Shown in pieces: positions 25,951 through 35,511 of a stretch of 64,000 nt of DNA. The position numbers and the translations under genes were made by a program. Each line of letters opens with the position of its first letter. Within the stretch, counting starts at the first letter, position 1. Source of the DNA: Alishewanella agri BL06 (GTDB lineage: Bacteria > Pseudomonadota > Gammaproteobacteria > Enterobacterales > Alteromonadaceae); the NCBI RefSeq assembly GCF_000272005.1, contig NZ_AKKU01000015.1:124001-188000 (forward strand). Reading direction: 5' to 3'. A model generated the notes under the pieces. That model saw only the letters and a list, made by a program, of their open reading frames with translations. It was not told the origin of the DNA and made no database searches.

Positions 25951-27593
25951 TAATCTGTTCCTCGCATCCGACGCTCGGTGGAGCGCGCCAGTAAAATCAC
26001 CGGCAATAAACCGACCAGTACAATGGCCAGTGCCGGTAACGCCGCATCTGCCAGTCGTTCATCCGACGCCAGCTCATGAGCCCGCACCGCCAGGGTATTA
26101 AAATTAAACGGGCGCAAAATCAAGGTCGCGGGTAACTCTTTTAACACATCGACAAACACCAGCAACAGCGCGGTTAGCACACTGCCGCTAAGTAACGGCA
26201 CATGCACCCGGCGCAGTACCTGTAACGGACTTAGCCCCATCGAGCGTGCCGCATTATCCATATTCGGTTTAATCCGTTCCAGTCCTGCTTCAATGCCGTG
26301 CAGTGATACGGCTAAAAACCGCACGCTGTAAGCCAGTAACAACGCCAACAGGGTACCGGAGAGCAGTAAACCGGTGCGCACGCCAAACCACTGCTCCGCC
26401 AGTAAATCGACATTACGGTCGAACCAGGCCAGTGGAATCATCACACCAATGGCGATAACGGTACCTGGAACGGCATAACCCAGCGCCGCCAGTTGTACCG
26501 GTAAGCGCACGACCGGATCGCGACGTAAACGTTTAGCGTACGCAAAGAGTAATGCCAACACTACCGATAGCACTGCCGCCAGCGCTGCCAGCGAAAAGCT
26601 ATTCCATACCAACTGCCAGAACGTCTCATTCAGGGTGCGTTGCCAGTTAGCCAGTGCCCAGCTTAATAAACGCCAGGCGGGTAAGATAAAGCCAAACAAT
26701 ACCGGCAGTAAACATAACAGCAGTAAGCCAAGCTGACGCAGCGGCCCGACTTTACGCAGTGCAGCAGCGCTATGTTTCTGCCCCTGATAAAAGTAACGGA
26801 TTTTGCGTCTGGACCATTTCTCCAGTAACAGTAGAAATAACACGAAGCTGGTCAGCAGCGCCGCCAGTTGCGCTGCCGCCTGGGCACTGCCCATACCAAA
26901 CCAGGTGCGGAAAATACCGGTGGTAAAGGTTGGTACGCCAAAGTACTGAACTGTGCCATAGTCGGCAAAGGCTTCCATCATTGCCAGCGCCATGCCGGTT
27001 AAAATGGCCGGCCGGGCCAGTGGTAATGCTACCCTCCAGAAATGCTGCCGCGGTGTCATACCAAGCGTGCGGCTGGCTTCCAGCAAAGACGCCGATTGTT
27101 CAGCAAAGGCGTTACGCGCCAGCATATAAACATAGGGATAAAGCACCAGTGCCAGCATCAGAATAGCGCCACCGAGTGAGCGGATCTCCGGAAACCAGTA
27201 ATCACCGTACGACCAGCCGAACCAGCTGCGCAGCTGTGTTTGCACCGGGCCGGCAAAATCCAGCATGCCGGTATAGGTGTAAGCAATAATATAGGCCGGC
27301 ATCGCCAGTGGCAGCAGCAACAGCCATTGCAGGTAGCGGCGGCCAATAAATTGATACTGACTAATCAGCCAGGCACTGCCGGTACCAAGGAACAGCGCCC
27401 CCAGACCAGTACCACCGGCAAGCAGCAAAGAGTTAACCACATAGTCGGCCAGCACCGTTTGGCGCAGATGCCGCCAGATCTCGGTTTGCGGTTCCAGCCA
27501 GCTGGCAAAGATAATAATAACAGGCAGGGCTAATAGTAGCGCGGGCAGTAATACTGCCCAGCGCCAACGATCAAATAACAGTGATTTTAGCAA
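25950..27593 (-). CDS. fbpB: Ferric iron ABC transporter permease (fused two-domain)
   Basis: A 547-residue inner-membrane protein with two homologous halves of about six helices each. The EAA-type cytoplasmic loops are visible as EASRTLGMTPRQHFWRVALPLARPAI in the first half and NAARSMGLSPLQVLRRVHVPLLSGS in the second, which contact the ATPase. It forms the channel for ferric iron handed over by the binding protein. The start is TTG at 27593, lying inside a 9-base-pair hairpin that also holds the preceding purine-rich ribosome site. That suggests controlled, lower translation than fbpA. Confidence 0.93.
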   Translation of the reverse strand: MLKSLLFDRWRWAVLLPALLLALPVIIIFASWLEPQTEIWRHLRQTVLADYVVNSLLLAGGTGLGALFLGTGSAWLISQYQFIGRRYLQWLLLLPLAMPAYIIAYTYTGMLDFAGPVQTQLRSWFGWSYGDYWFPEIRSLGGAILMLALVLYPYVYMLARNAFAEQSASLLEASRTLGMTPRQHFWRVALPLARPAILTGMALAMMEAFADYGTVQYFGVPTFTTGIFRTWFGMGSAQAAAQLAALLTSFVLFLLLLEKWSRRKIRYFYQGQKHSAAALRKVGPLRQLGLLLLCLLPVLFGFILPAWRLLSWALANWQRTLNETFWQLVWNSFSLAALAAVLSVVLALLFAYAKRLRRDPVVRLPVQLAALGYAVPGTVIAIGVMIPLAWFDRNVDLLAEQWFGVRTGLLLSGTLLALLLAYSVRFLAVSLHGIEAGLERIKPNMDNAARSMGLSPLQVLRRVHVPLLSGSVLTALLLVFVDVLKELPATLILRPFNFNTLAVRAHELASDERLADAALPALAIVLVGLLPVILLARSTERRMRGTD

Positions 27594-27612
27594 GGGGTTA
27601 GCCCCCCTTGCT
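27589..27612 (-). promoter_or_regulatory. Hairpin sequestering the ribosome site and TTG start of fbpB
   Basis: On the minus strand AGCAAGGGG-ggctaa-CCCCTTGCT forms nine perfect pairs. The AAGGGG of the left arm is the likely Shine-Dalgarno sequence, and the right arm contains the TTG start codon. It lies in the 33-base gap between fbpA and fbpB, so it could both protect fbpA mRNA and lower fbpB translation. Confidence 0.6.
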
Positions 27613-27626
27613 CTGGCGGTATAGTG

Positions 27627-28649
27627 TTAGCGCCAGCCAGCACGATCCATAACGCGGATTGCCTCGGCATTGAGTTCACCTAACTGCTCCAGCTCTAAAT
27701 TGTCTGCTTTAAAGGTGCCAAAACCTTCGAGAAGCGTGCTGATTTTCACATCAGCGCGGATTGGATATTCATGGTTCGCTTCAGCATACCAGTGTTGCGC
27801 TGCCGGCTGTACCATATACTCCAGCAATGTTACCGCATTCTGCTTGTTTGGCGCAAAAGTCGCCACACCGGCACCAGAAATATTGATATGAGCGCCATTA
27901 CCCTGCTGATCCGGCCAGAACACTTTGACTTTAGACGCTGCGGCCTGTTCAGCCGGGTCAGCCAGCATACCAGCCAGGTAGTAAGTATTTGCTAAGGCGA
28001 TATCACACACCCCGGCTGCCGCCGCTTTAATCTGATCGCGGTCGCCACCACGTGGTGGCTGGGCAAAATTGGCAACCAGACCCTTTGCCCAGGCTTCTGC
28101 CGCTGCTGCGCCATCATGGGCGATTAACGAGGCAACATGTGACTGGTTATAGACATTATTGGATGAACGCACACAAATCTTGCCTTTCCACTTCGGATCG
28201 GCCAGATCAGCCATGGTTGATAACTGCTTCGGATCGACCTTACCTTCAACATACATAATAGGCCGGGCGCGCACGGTCAGGCCATACCACACGCCAGCCG
28301 GATCACGCAGATTAGCCGGGATCTGTTGTTGTAAGGTGTCAGAGGATACGGCCTGCAATACGCCTTGCTGCTTAGCGCGGGCTAACCGGCCAACATCGGT
28401 GGTTAACAGCAGATCGGCCGGACTATTGCGACCTTCGCTGCTGATGCGGGTGATCAGCTCATCAGCATTGCCGGTAATTAAATTGACCTTAATCCCGGTT
28501 TCGGCAGTAAATTTGTCCAGTAACGGTTTGATTAACTCCTCCTGTCGGGCGGAGTAAACATTCACTTCAGCCGCAAAAGCAGCACTGGTGTGTAAGGCAC
28601 AGGATGCCAGGCTAGCGGCAACCAATAACAGCATTTTATTCAGTTTCAT
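27627..28649 (-). CDS. fbpA: Ferric iron ABC transporter substrate-binding protein
   Basis: A 340-residue periplasmic ferric-iron-binding protein. The ATG at 28649 is preferred over the GTG one codon upstream; GGAG lies six bases before it. The signal peptide ends near AAFAA, and the mature protein begins EVNVYSARQEELIKPLLDKF, the standard opening of FbpA/FutA. Y-pairs that bind the metal are expected in the NTYYLAGM segment. The genes fbpA-fbpB-fbpC are in operon order with typical short spacings. A Fur-box-like sequence (28696-28714) just upstream supports repression by iron. Confidence 0.94.
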   Translation of the reverse strand: MKLNKMLLLVAASLASCALHTSAAFAAEVNVYSARQEELIKPLLDKFTAETGIKVNLITGNADELITRISSEGRNSPADLLLTTDVGRLARAKQQGVLQAVSSDTLQQQIPANLRDPAGVWYGLTVRARPIMYVEGKVDPKQLSTMADLADPKWKGKICVRSSNNVYNQSHVASLIAHDGAAAAEAWAKGLVANFAQPPRGGDRDQIKAAAAGVCDIALANTYYLAGMLADPAEQAAASKVKVFWPDQQGNGAHINISGAGVATFAPNKQNAVTLLEYMVQPAAQHWYAEANHEYPIRADVKISTLLEGFGTFKADNLELEQLGELNAEAIRVMDRAGWR

Positions 28650-28695
28650 CACAGCTCCGCACTAGGTAAGAACGATTGCGCACATCTAAACATAA

Positions 28696-28714
28696 ACAAG
28701 AACAATTCTCAATA
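28696..28714 (-). promoter_or_regulatory. Fur-box-like operator upstream of fbpABC
   Basis: On the minus strand TATTGAGAATTGTTCTTGT, an imperfect dyad close to the gammaproteobacterial Fur consensus (AATGAGAATNATTCTCATT style), 47 bases before the fbpA start. Confidence 0.5.
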
Positions 28715-28748
28715 AGAAACTTTGCGCTGCTGCAACTTTTCTATCAAA

Positions 28749-29177
28749 CTAACCGCTAAACCTATCGTTATGGGCTTGAAAATCCGGCACATGGCGCTGG
28801 TAGTCCTGCTGGTACAAACTGGAATGGATAATAAAGTCTGCGGTGGCGATATTACAGGCCACCGGAATATTCCAGACCACTGCCAGCCGGATTAATGCCT
28901 TAACATCCGGGTCGTGCGGCTGGGATGACAGCGGGTCCCAGAAAAAGATCAGCCAGTCGATTTGCTGCTCGGCTATTAAAGCACCGATTTGCTGGTCACC
29001 GCCGAGCGGACCACTGGCCAGACACTGCACCGGCAGTTGTAAACGCTCACCAATCAGTTTGCCGGTGGTGCCGGTTGCCACCAGCTTTTTATCCGCAAAA
29101 AACTGACGGTGTTTGGCGATCCAGTCCAGTAAAGCGGCTTTTTTGCCATCATGCGCGACCAGCGCTATCGTTTTCAT
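28749..29177 (-). CDS. mgsA: Methylglyoxal synthase
   Basis: Converts dihydroxyacetone phosphate to methylglyoxal and phosphate, a bypass that relieves sugar-phosphate stress. It is 142 residues, slightly shorter than the E. coli enzyme. The family blocks are all present: IALVAHDGKKAALLDW, ATGTTGKLI (phosphate loop), SGPLGGDQQIGA with the catalytic aspartate, and FFWDPLSSQPHDPDVKAL. It has its own AGGAG-like site and is followed by fbpA on the opposite side of a Fur-type region. No operon partner is evident. Confidence 0.96.
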   Translation of the reverse strand: MKTIALVAHDGKKAALLDWIAKHRQFFADKKLVATGTTGKLIGERLQLPVQCLASGPLGGDQQIGALIAEQQIDWLIFFWDPLSSQPHDPDVKALIRLAVVWNIPVACNIATADFIIHSSLYQQDYQRHVPDFQAHNDRFSG

Positions 29178-29263
29178 TTTTTCTGACTCCTTTTATCAGC
29201 ACAAGCTATCTAACTTGTTCATGCCTGGCCTAATGCGCCGGTGAGTCAGATCGCTACCGGAGC

Positions 29264-30430
29264 TCAATCCAACGCTTTCTTATGTCGTTTTTCCTGATAC
29301 ATTGACTGATCTGCAAGATTGATCAGCGCTTCAAAGTCAACCGCATCCTCCGGATAAAGACTAACACCGACACTGACACGAACCGCTTTATCAAGCGACA
29401 AATTACCAGCAATTGCGGCAACATTTTGTTGTATCTCAGTAATGATACGCTGAATATCGGCTACATTTTCAATATCATTTACCAACAAAACAAACTCGTC
29501 GCCGCTAAAACGGCAAGCGGTATCATCTTGCCGAATTGAGCGGGTTAATGCATCAGCAATCGCAATTAAGCAGTTATCACCTGTCTTATGACCATAGGTA
29601 TCGTTGATATATTTAAAATCATTGACATCAATAAAAATACAAGCACAGCTTACCTGACTACTCTGGCGTTGGCGTTGCAACACAAACTGTTCAAAACGAT
29701 CTTCGAGCAAGGCGCGATTGGGTAGGCCGGTGAGGAAGTCGTAATGCGCCATTTTTTTGTACTTTTTATGCTCGTGAATGTGACTGGTGATATCCGAGAA
29801 GATTGACACAAAATTAGTAATGATGCCCTCTTGATTGCGCACCGCAGACAAAGACAACCAGCAGACGTAATACTCACCGTTTGCTTTTCGGTTCTTAATT
29901 TCACCACTCCAGTGTCCGTGTTCAAATACCGCTTTCCAGGCTTTTTCGAGGGTGGCCTCTTCATTAAGATCTCGCCTCAGAAAATCAGGCTTTCGATAAA
30001 GAATATCAGCGACAGCAAAACCAGTACTTTCTACAAATGACTGGTTTACTGCCACTATGTCATCATTAACATCGGTAATCATAATGGCTTCACCACTATG
30101 CTCAAATACTGAGGCATACAACTCAGTTAACGCAGAGCTTTGCTGCAGTGGATAAAAAATAACAGCAAAGAGTGACTCAGAGGAGGCTTGCCGCACAATA
30201 TGTAACGTGAAATACTGCAACGCACCCAAGGCAACATCGACAGTTTTATGTCCGGAAACACTCAAGTCACTGTTAGTAACAATGAGAGTGACCTGATGAA
30301 GTAACGCATACTGAGTGCCAGGCGGTAAGTGACTAAAGGCAGTATTCTTCGCCTGAATCGCGCTGGTCTCATCCACTATTAACGCTGGCAAGTTCAACCA
30401 TTCAAGTTTAACTTCGATCACATCACGCAT
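29264..30430 (-). CDS. PAS-GGDEF diguanylate cyclase
   Basis: A 388-residue soluble c-di-GMP synthase candidate. Residues 1-about 105 have no clear domain. A PAS domain follows (about 108-225: ELYASVFEHSGEAIMITDVNDDIVAVNQSF and the C-terminal GIITNFVSIFSDIT), then a GGDEF domain (about 230-385) with FLTGLPNRALLEDRF at its start. The active-site motif is the SGDEF variant in CRFSGDEFVLL, still compatible with catalysis. An RxxD (RQDD) inhibitory site lies five residues before it, so product feedback is expected. No membrane segment is present. It is 64 bases downstream of the prfC stop codon. Confidence 0.9.
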   Translation of the reverse strand: MRDVIEVKLEWLNLPALIVDETSAIQAKNTAFSHLPPGTQYALLHQVTLIVTNSDLSVSGHKTVDVALGALQYFTLHIVRQASSESLFAVIFYPLQQSSALTELYASVFEHSGEAIMITDVNDDIVAVNQSFVESTGFAVADILYRKPDFLRRDLNEEATLEKAWKAVFEHGHWSGEIKNRKANGEYYVCWLSLSAVRNQEGIITNFVSIFSDITSHIHEHKKYKKMAHYDFLTGLPNRALLEDRFEQFVLQRQRQSSQVSCACIFIDVNDFKYINDTYGHKTGDNCLIAIADALTRSIRQDDTACRFSGDEFVLLVNDIENVADIQRIITEIQQNVAAIAGNLSLDKAVRVSVGVSLYPEDAVDFEALINLADQSMYQEKRHKKALD

Positions 30431-30494
30431 GTTGCCCCCTCCACTGGAACCATCAGCATATCACTGCAACAGTTGACTAACTAGTGGTACTGAT

Positions 30495-32096
30495 TTACTC
30501 GTCCGCACGTCTTTGTTCGCGTGTTTTTGCAAAATGAATATCGGGGAATCGCTCAATCATCAACTGCAAACTCGCTTGTGTCGGGGCGAGATAGGTTAAA
30601 TTTCCGTTACCGTCCAGAGCCAATGCCGAATTATTTTTTTGGATAAACTGCTGCATAGCTCTGGGATTTTCGGAATATACCCAGCGGGCCGTTACAATTT
30701 TCACTGGCTCATAGATTGCATCCACGCCATATTCTACCATTAAGCGGTGAACTACCATGTCAAACTGTAAAACACCAACTGCGCCGACAATGAGATCGTT
30801 ATTCTGTTCAGGACGAAATAATTGAACCGCGCCCTCTTCAGCCAATTGCATCAGTCCTTTGAGTAGCTGTTTTTGCTTTAACGGATCTCGAAGTCTGATC
30901 CGCTGGAATAACTCAGGCGCGAAGTTAGGGATCCCAACAAAGTGAAATTGTTCACCACAGGTAAAAGTATCACCAATCTGAATAGTTCCATGGTTATGTA
31001 AGCCAATGATATCCCCTGGATAAGCCTCCTCCAGATGGTCGCGCTCCCCCGCCATAAAGGAAAGAACTTGAGGAACCAGAACATCTTTGTTCAACCGCAC
31101 ATGATGTAGCTTCATACCTTTAGCAAAGCGTCCGGAACACACACGCATAAAAGCTATTCTGTCACGATGTTTCGGGTCCATATTCGCCTGAATTTTAAAT
31201 ACAAAACCCGAAAAAGCCGATTCAATAGGTGATACTAATCGCTTATTGGTTTTTCTCGGTTGGGGAGGCGGTGCCCAAGCCGTTAATCCATCCAGCATAT
31301 GGTCAACACCAAAATTCCCCAAGGCAGTTCCAAAAAATACTGGTGTTAATCGACCGGCCAAAAATTCGGACAAATCAAAGGAGTGACTCGCCCCTTTCAG
31401 AAGCGTAATTTGCTCACGTAATTCATCCGCATAATATCCGAGTCTTATCTTTAATTCAGGGTTGTTTAAACCTTTAATAACCCGTATCGGTTGAATTGTA
31501 TGGCCCTGCCCTGATTGATAGAGAATGGTCTCATCACGTAATAGGTGGTAAACCCCTTTAAACTCTTTACCAGATCCCACTGGCCAGGTAATGGGCGCGC
31601 AGGCTATGTTTAACACGCGCTCAACCTCATCTAAAAGATCAATAGGATCGCGAATATCTCGGTCCATTTTATTGATAAACGTAATAATTGGTGTATCCCG
31701 CAGCCTGGTCACTTCCATCAGCTTTACTGTGCGCTCTTCAACACCTTTGGCAGCATCAATTACCATTAAACAAGAATCAACTGCCGTTAATGTACGATAG
31801 GTATCCTCCGAAAAGTCTGCATGGCCTGGCGTATCAAGCAGATTGACCAAACAATCTGCATAAGGAAACTGCATCACAGACGTCGTTACCGAAATGCCGC
31901 GCTCTTTTTCCATCTCCATCCAGTCAGAGGTAGCATAAACTCCTGATTTCTTTCCTTTTACCGTCCCTGCTTTCTTAATTAGCTTACCGTACAAAATGAC
32001 TTTTTCGGTAATGGTTGTTTTACCCGCGTCCGGGTGCGAGATAATTGCAAAAGTACGGCGCTTCGCTACTTCACTCTCAAGTTCAAAATCAGTCAT
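30495..32096 (-). CDS. prfC: Peptide chain release factor 3
   Basis: GTPase that removes RF1 and RF2 from the ribosome after termination. The 533 residues are close to the usual length. GTP-binding motifs: SHPDAGKTT (20-28), DTPGH, and NKMD (in [19 protein letters not shown]). The translational factor domains II and III continue to the C-terminus. Base composition is somewhat lower in G+C than in neighbours, but the protein looks complete. Neighbours have no functional link. Confidence 0.96.
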   Translation of the reverse strand: MTDFELESEVAKRRTFAIISHPDAGKTTITEKVILYGKLIKKAGTVKGKKSGVYATSDWMEMEKERGISVTTSVMQFPYADCLVNLLDTPGHADFSEDTYRTLTAVDSCLMVIDAAKGVEERTVKLMEVTRLRDTPIITFINKMDRDIRDPIDLLDEVERVLNIACAPITWPVGSGKEFKGVYHLLRDETILYQSGQGHTIQPIRVIKGLNNPELKIRLGYYADELREQITLLKGASHSFDLSEFLAGRLTPVFFGTALGNFGVDHMLDGLTAWAPPPQPRKTNKRLVSPIESAFSGFVFKIQANMDPKHRDRIAFMRVCSGRFAKGMKLHHVRLNKDVLVPQVLSFMAGERDHLEEAYPGDIIGLHNHGTIQIGDTFTCGEQFHFVGIPNFAPELFQRIRLRDPLKQKQLLKGLMQLAEEGAVQLFRPEQNNDLIVGAVGVLQFDMVVHRLMVEYGVDAIYEPVKIVTARWVYSENPRAMQQFIQKNNSALALDGNGNLTYLAPTQASLQLMIERFPDIHFAKTREQRRADE

Positions 32097-32167
32097 CGTG
32101 GTTCAACCTGTAATAAAGATAAAACGGTATTGCCCGGGATTTCGCCGGATAACTCACTGATACGTGA

Positions 32168-33028
32168 CTAAATCGGATTTTCCGCGCGTTGGGCTAATCT
32201 GCAATGCTCAAGACCGGCGTTGCGACCAGCCTGATAGCCAGCCTCTAACAGGGCAAGGTTCTGGCAGAAACGACCAACCGCAAATGGCGTAGGAGGGGTA
32301 ATAACATGAATACGGCAATCTGATGGCGGGCTAGCAATAAAATCCAAAGCCTGGTTATAACGCGAAGCCCGACTAAGAACAGCAGTAAACAACCAGGGAT
32401 ATTGCCTGAATAGCGGTTTCATTAACCCCGGAAAACGACTGCTTCGTTTTCTGTAACCGTAAGGTTGTGACAAAATGACGGTAATATCTCGCGCACCCAT
32501 CTGGTAAGCTTTGATAACCGGAATCGAGTCTGCCAGCCCCCCGTCGGTCATGCATTCGCCATTGATCGCGGGGAAGTCGCGGTAAGCCAGAGGTATGGCA
32601 CAGGATGCGGGAAACAACTGATGCATATTGTTTTCTGTCACTTCGAAATAACAAGCCTGCCCGGTTTGCACACTGGTGGCCACAACGAATAGCGGAATTT
32701 GCTGCGCAAGATAGTGGCTAAACGTTAACGGCACCTCATCATAGGAGGCATGCCATAGCCAACTCACGTCACAAAAGTGACCGCCTTTTAGGTAGCGGCG
32801 CCAGTTAATAAAGTCATCCCTACGGGCGTGATCGAGCAAGATTCTTCTACTACGACCATGGTCGCCAGATAAATATCCAATTAAATTAGTGGAGCCTGCA
32901 GACACGCCTATTGCAAAATGAAAAGGGTTAAATTGTTGCTCAATAAAAGCGTCTAAAACACCTGCGGCGAAGATGCCTCGCATCGCGCCACCCTCCACAA
33001 CTAACGCGGTTTTGGTGGGCTTATTCAT
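32168..33028 (-). CDS. Patatin-like phospholipase
   Basis: A 286-residue cytosolic serine hydrolase of the patatin family. The oxyanion loop is GGAMRG (13-18), the nucleophile elbow is GVSAG with S43, and the catalytic dyad aspartate is D162 in TDGG. The form resembles the bacterial YjjU group. Of several possible starts, the second ATG of ATGATG at 33031-33026 is chosen because GGGAGG stands four bases before it. It is divergent from cfa, which also acts on membrane phospholipids; a link is possible but unproven. Confidence 0.88.
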   Translation of the reverse strand: MNKPTKTALVVEGGAMRGIFAAGVLDAFIEQQFNPFHFAIGVSAGSTNLIGYLSGDHGRSRRILLDHARRDDFINWRRYLKGGHFCDVSWLWHASYDEVPLTFSHYLAQQIPLFVVATSVQTGQACYFEVTENNMHQLFPASCAIPLAYRDFPAINGECMTDGGLADSIPVIKAYQMGARDITVILSQPYGYRKRSSRFPGLMKPLFRQYPWLFTAVLSRASRYNQALDFIASPPSDCRIHVITPPTPFAVGRFCQNLALLEAGYQAGRNAGLEHCRLAQRAENPI

Positions 33029-33082
33029 CATACCTCCCGTTAATGCGATGTAGCCTAGCATAAGCCTCGGCTAATTTGTAGC

Positions 33083-33110
33083 TGGACTTTTAAACAAAAT
33101 GTGCTAAAAT
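33083..33110 (+). promoter_or_regulatory. Candidate promoter for cfa
   Basis: TGGACT (33083-33088), 16-base spacer and an extended -10 TGC-TAAAAT (33102-33110). Transcription near 33117 would give a leader of about 150 bases with a GCAGCC-gacc-GGCTGC hairpin (33215-33230). That is a long leader like the one small RNAs act on in E. coli cfa. Confidence 0.5.
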
Positions 33111-33270
33111 ACGGCAGTTTTCATGATTATTTCAATCGGTGTTTAGGCCGGTTAAGAGAAGGCTCAGACCAGTGTAAGTATCCCCGCTTCTTTTCACTTC
33201 TTTATCAAGTTTTAGCAGCCGACCGGCTGCACCACGCTTTACATAAAAAATCTGAGCAAGAGGAGCGCCC

Positions 33271-34428
33271 ATGCCTACAGCAATGGCACAATCGCGTCCT
33301 GCATTTTTGTTGCCGGAATCGACTCTACACCAATACTTTATTGAATTATTAAACCTGGCTGGGATAGAACCTGGCGGTAGCGCCCCCTGGGATATGCAAT
33401 TAAATGCGTTTAATGTCCCGGAACGGGTTTTTGCTGATGGTAACCTTGGTTTGGGTGAGAGCTATATGGATGGTGACTGGGATGTGCCGCGATTAGATGA
33501 ATTTATTTACCGTATACTTCGCAGCCGTTTACCCGAGAAAATACAACCTCCAAGACTCCTGCTACAAGCATTAAAAGTAAAACTCTTCAATCGCCAAACA
33601 CCAAAACGTGCCCGACGGGTCGGTGAGCAACATTATGATTTAGGCAATGATTTCTACGCCGCCATGCTAGATAAACGGATGACTTACACCTGCGGGTATT
33701 GGCAAGACGCGGTCACATTAGAGCAGGCTCAAGAAGCCAAACTTGACTTAATTTGCCGGAAATTACAATTAAAACCAGGTATGAAAGTGCTCGATATCGG
33801 CTGTGGTTGGGGCAGTTTTATGACATACGCCGCGCAACACTACGGTGTACGCTGTGTCGGTGTAACCATTTCCAAAGAACAGGCCAACTGGGTTAATACC
33901 TTGTACAGTCACCTTCCCGTTCACGCCCGACTGCAGGATTATCGTGACGTTAATGAGCCATTTGACCGTATCGTAAGTGTGGGCATGTTCGAGCATGTGG
34001 GACGTAAAAATTACCGTCAGTACATTGAGGTTGCACACCGCTGCCTGAAAGACGAAGGTTTGTTTTTACTGCACACCATTGGCAAAAATCAACGCAGCAG
34101 CCATACCGATCCATGGATAGATAAGTATATTTTCCCTAATGGCGAATTACCGGCGCTTGGGCAAATATCCGATGCAGCCCAAAGATTGTTTGTCGTAGAA
34201 GACTTACATAACTTTGGTGCTGATTATGACAAAACCCTGATGGCTTGGTATGTAAACTTCGAGCAAAACTGGCCACAATTTTCGGCCCGACTCGGGCCAC
34301 GCTTTTTCCGGATGTGGCGTTATTACTTACTTTCCTGCGCAGGCGCCTTCCGAGCCCGCGATCTTCAGCTTTGGCAATGGGTGTTAAGTAAACACGGTGT
34401 TGTCGGCGGCTACCAGCGCGTCAGTTAA
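33271..34428 (+). CDS. cfa: Cyclopropane-fatty-acyl-phospholipid synthase
   Basis: SAM-dependent enzyme that adds a methylene bridge to unsaturated acyl chains of membrane phospholipids, usually in stationary phase or acid stress. It is 385 residues, as in E. coli. The SAM loop is VLDIGCGWGS (173-182); further motifs are YDLGNDFYAAML, MTYTCGYW with C141 (active-site region), VSVGMFEHVG and FLLHTIGKN. The late LLSCAGAFRARDLQLWQWVL block is conserved in the family. GAGGAGCG precedes the ATG. It is followed after 20 bases by an isocitrate dehydrogenase gene. Confidence 0.95.
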   Translation: MPTAMAQSRPAFLLPESTLHQYFIELLNLAGIEPGGSAPWDMQLNAFNVPERVFADGNLGLGESYMDGDWDVPRLDEFIYRILRSRLPEKIQPPRLLLQALKVKLFNRQTPKRARRVGEQHYDLGNDFYAAMLDKRMTYTCGYWQDAVTLEQAQEAKLDLICRKLQLKPGMKVLDIGCGWGSFMTYAAQHYGVRCVGVTISKEQANWVNTLYSHLPVHARLQDYRDVNEPFDRIVSVGMFEHVGRKNYRQYIEVAHRCLKDEGLFLLHTIGKNQRSSHTDPWIDKYIFPNGELPALGQISDAAQRLFVVEDLHNFGADYDKTLMAWYVNFEQNWPQFSARLGPRFFRMWRYYLLSCAGAFRARDLQLWQWVLSKHGVVGGYQRVS

Positions 34429-34448
34429 CCAAATAAAAGAGGACAATC

Positions 34449-35450
34449 ATGCAAACAATTACTGTAATTAAAGGCGATGGTATTGGGCCCAGTATCGTAG
34501 AAGCAACGCTAAGGATACTGGATAAAGCTGGCTGCGATTTTCACTATCAGTATGTCGACGCAGGCTTGGCGGCAATGCAAAACTATGGCGAGTTACTACC
34601 AGCAACTACACTCGATGCTATTGCAAATAACAAAATCACCTTAAAAGGCCCACTTACCACTCCTATCGGAGATGGATTCACCTCAATTAACGTTACGCTT
34701 AGAAAAAAATTCAACCTTTACGCTAATGTTAGACCTGTAAAATCATTCACCGGTACCAAGGCTCGCTACGACAATATAGACATTCTAACAATTCGCGAAA
34801 ACACGCAGGGCATGTACTCAGGTCATGGTCAAAAGATCTCTGCAGACGGAGAGATTGCTGAAGCGACAAGCATTATAAGTCGCGAAAGTTCGGCCAACAT
34901 TGTCGAATTTGCATTTGAGACCGCAAGACGCGAGGGGCGGAAAAAGGTTACTGCATTACACAAAGCAAATATCTTAAAAAGCACCTCGGGTTTATTTTTA
35001 AAAACAGCCCGCGCCGTAGCCGAACAGTATCCTGAAATTGAATTTAACGAGATGATCATCGACAACGCCTGTATGCAGCTTGTGATGAACCCACATCAAT
35101 TTGACGTTATTGTTACAACCAATCTGTTTGGCGACATCATCTCTGATTTGTGCGCTGGACTGGTTGGCGGTCTGGGGATGGCCCCTGGCGCCAATATCGG
35201 TCACGACTGTGCAATATTTGAGGCTGTACATGGCAGCGCTCCTGATATTGCGGGCAAGAATCTGGCTAATCCCACCTCAGTGATCCTGGCCGCTATCCAG
35301 ATGCTGCGCTATATGGAGATGCACGTCATTGCCGATAGAATTCTGTTGGCACTCACAGACGCGATTGCCAGTGGCGACCGCAAGACCCGCGATTTAGGGG
35401 GTAACGCCGGCACAGATCAATTTACACAAGCCATCATCGATCGTCTTTGA
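34449..35450 (+). CDS. NAD-type isocitrate dehydrogenase (short, IDH3-like)
   Basis: A 333-residue beta-decarboxylating dehydrogenase, the short form related to the mitochondrial NAD-dependent enzyme and to isopropylmalate/homoisocitrate dehydrogenases. Visible motifs are [10 protein letters not shown] at the start, the substrate loop [68 protein letters not shown] with the metal-binding aspartates, and [18 protein letters not shown] before the cofactor site. S and N in the S-I-N-V-T-L-R loop favour isocitrate over isopropylmalate. No leu genes are near. Whether the cell also carries a long NADP enzyme cannot be told from this window. Confidence 0.88.
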   Translation: MQTITVIKGDGIGPSIVEATLRILDKAGCDFHYQYVDAGLAAMQNYGELLPATTLDAIANNKITLKGPLTTPIGDGFTSINVTLRKKFNLYANVRPVKSFTGTKARYDNIDILTIRENTQGMYSGHGQKISADGEIAEATSIISRESSANIVEFAFETARREGRKKVTALHKANILKSTSGLFLKTARAVAEQYPEIEFNEMIIDNACMQLVMNPHQFDVIVTTNLFGDIISDLCAGLVGGLGMAPGANIGHDCAIFEAVHGSAPDIAGKNLANPTSVILAAIQMLRYMEMHVIADRILLALTDAIASGDRKTRDLGGNAGTDQFTQAIIDRL

Positions 35451-35511
35451 TTTACTCTCCTGAGCCTACCGGCACATGGATGCGCCGCTTTTTACTAAAG
35501 GGTAAATTTAT

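Noticed and set aside
32373..32654. 93-codon frame inside the patatin gene
   Set aside because: Same strand but different frame, with no features; the patatin frame has all catalytic motifs.
33215..33230. GCAGCC-gacc-GGCTGC hairpin as a terminator
   Set aside because: No T-tract follows and it sits within the cfa leader; treated only as a leader hairpin.
33101..33352. 83-codon frame upstream of and overlapping cfa
   Set aside because: It lies in the cfa leader and overlaps the true gene in another frame; translation has no recognisable family or good start.
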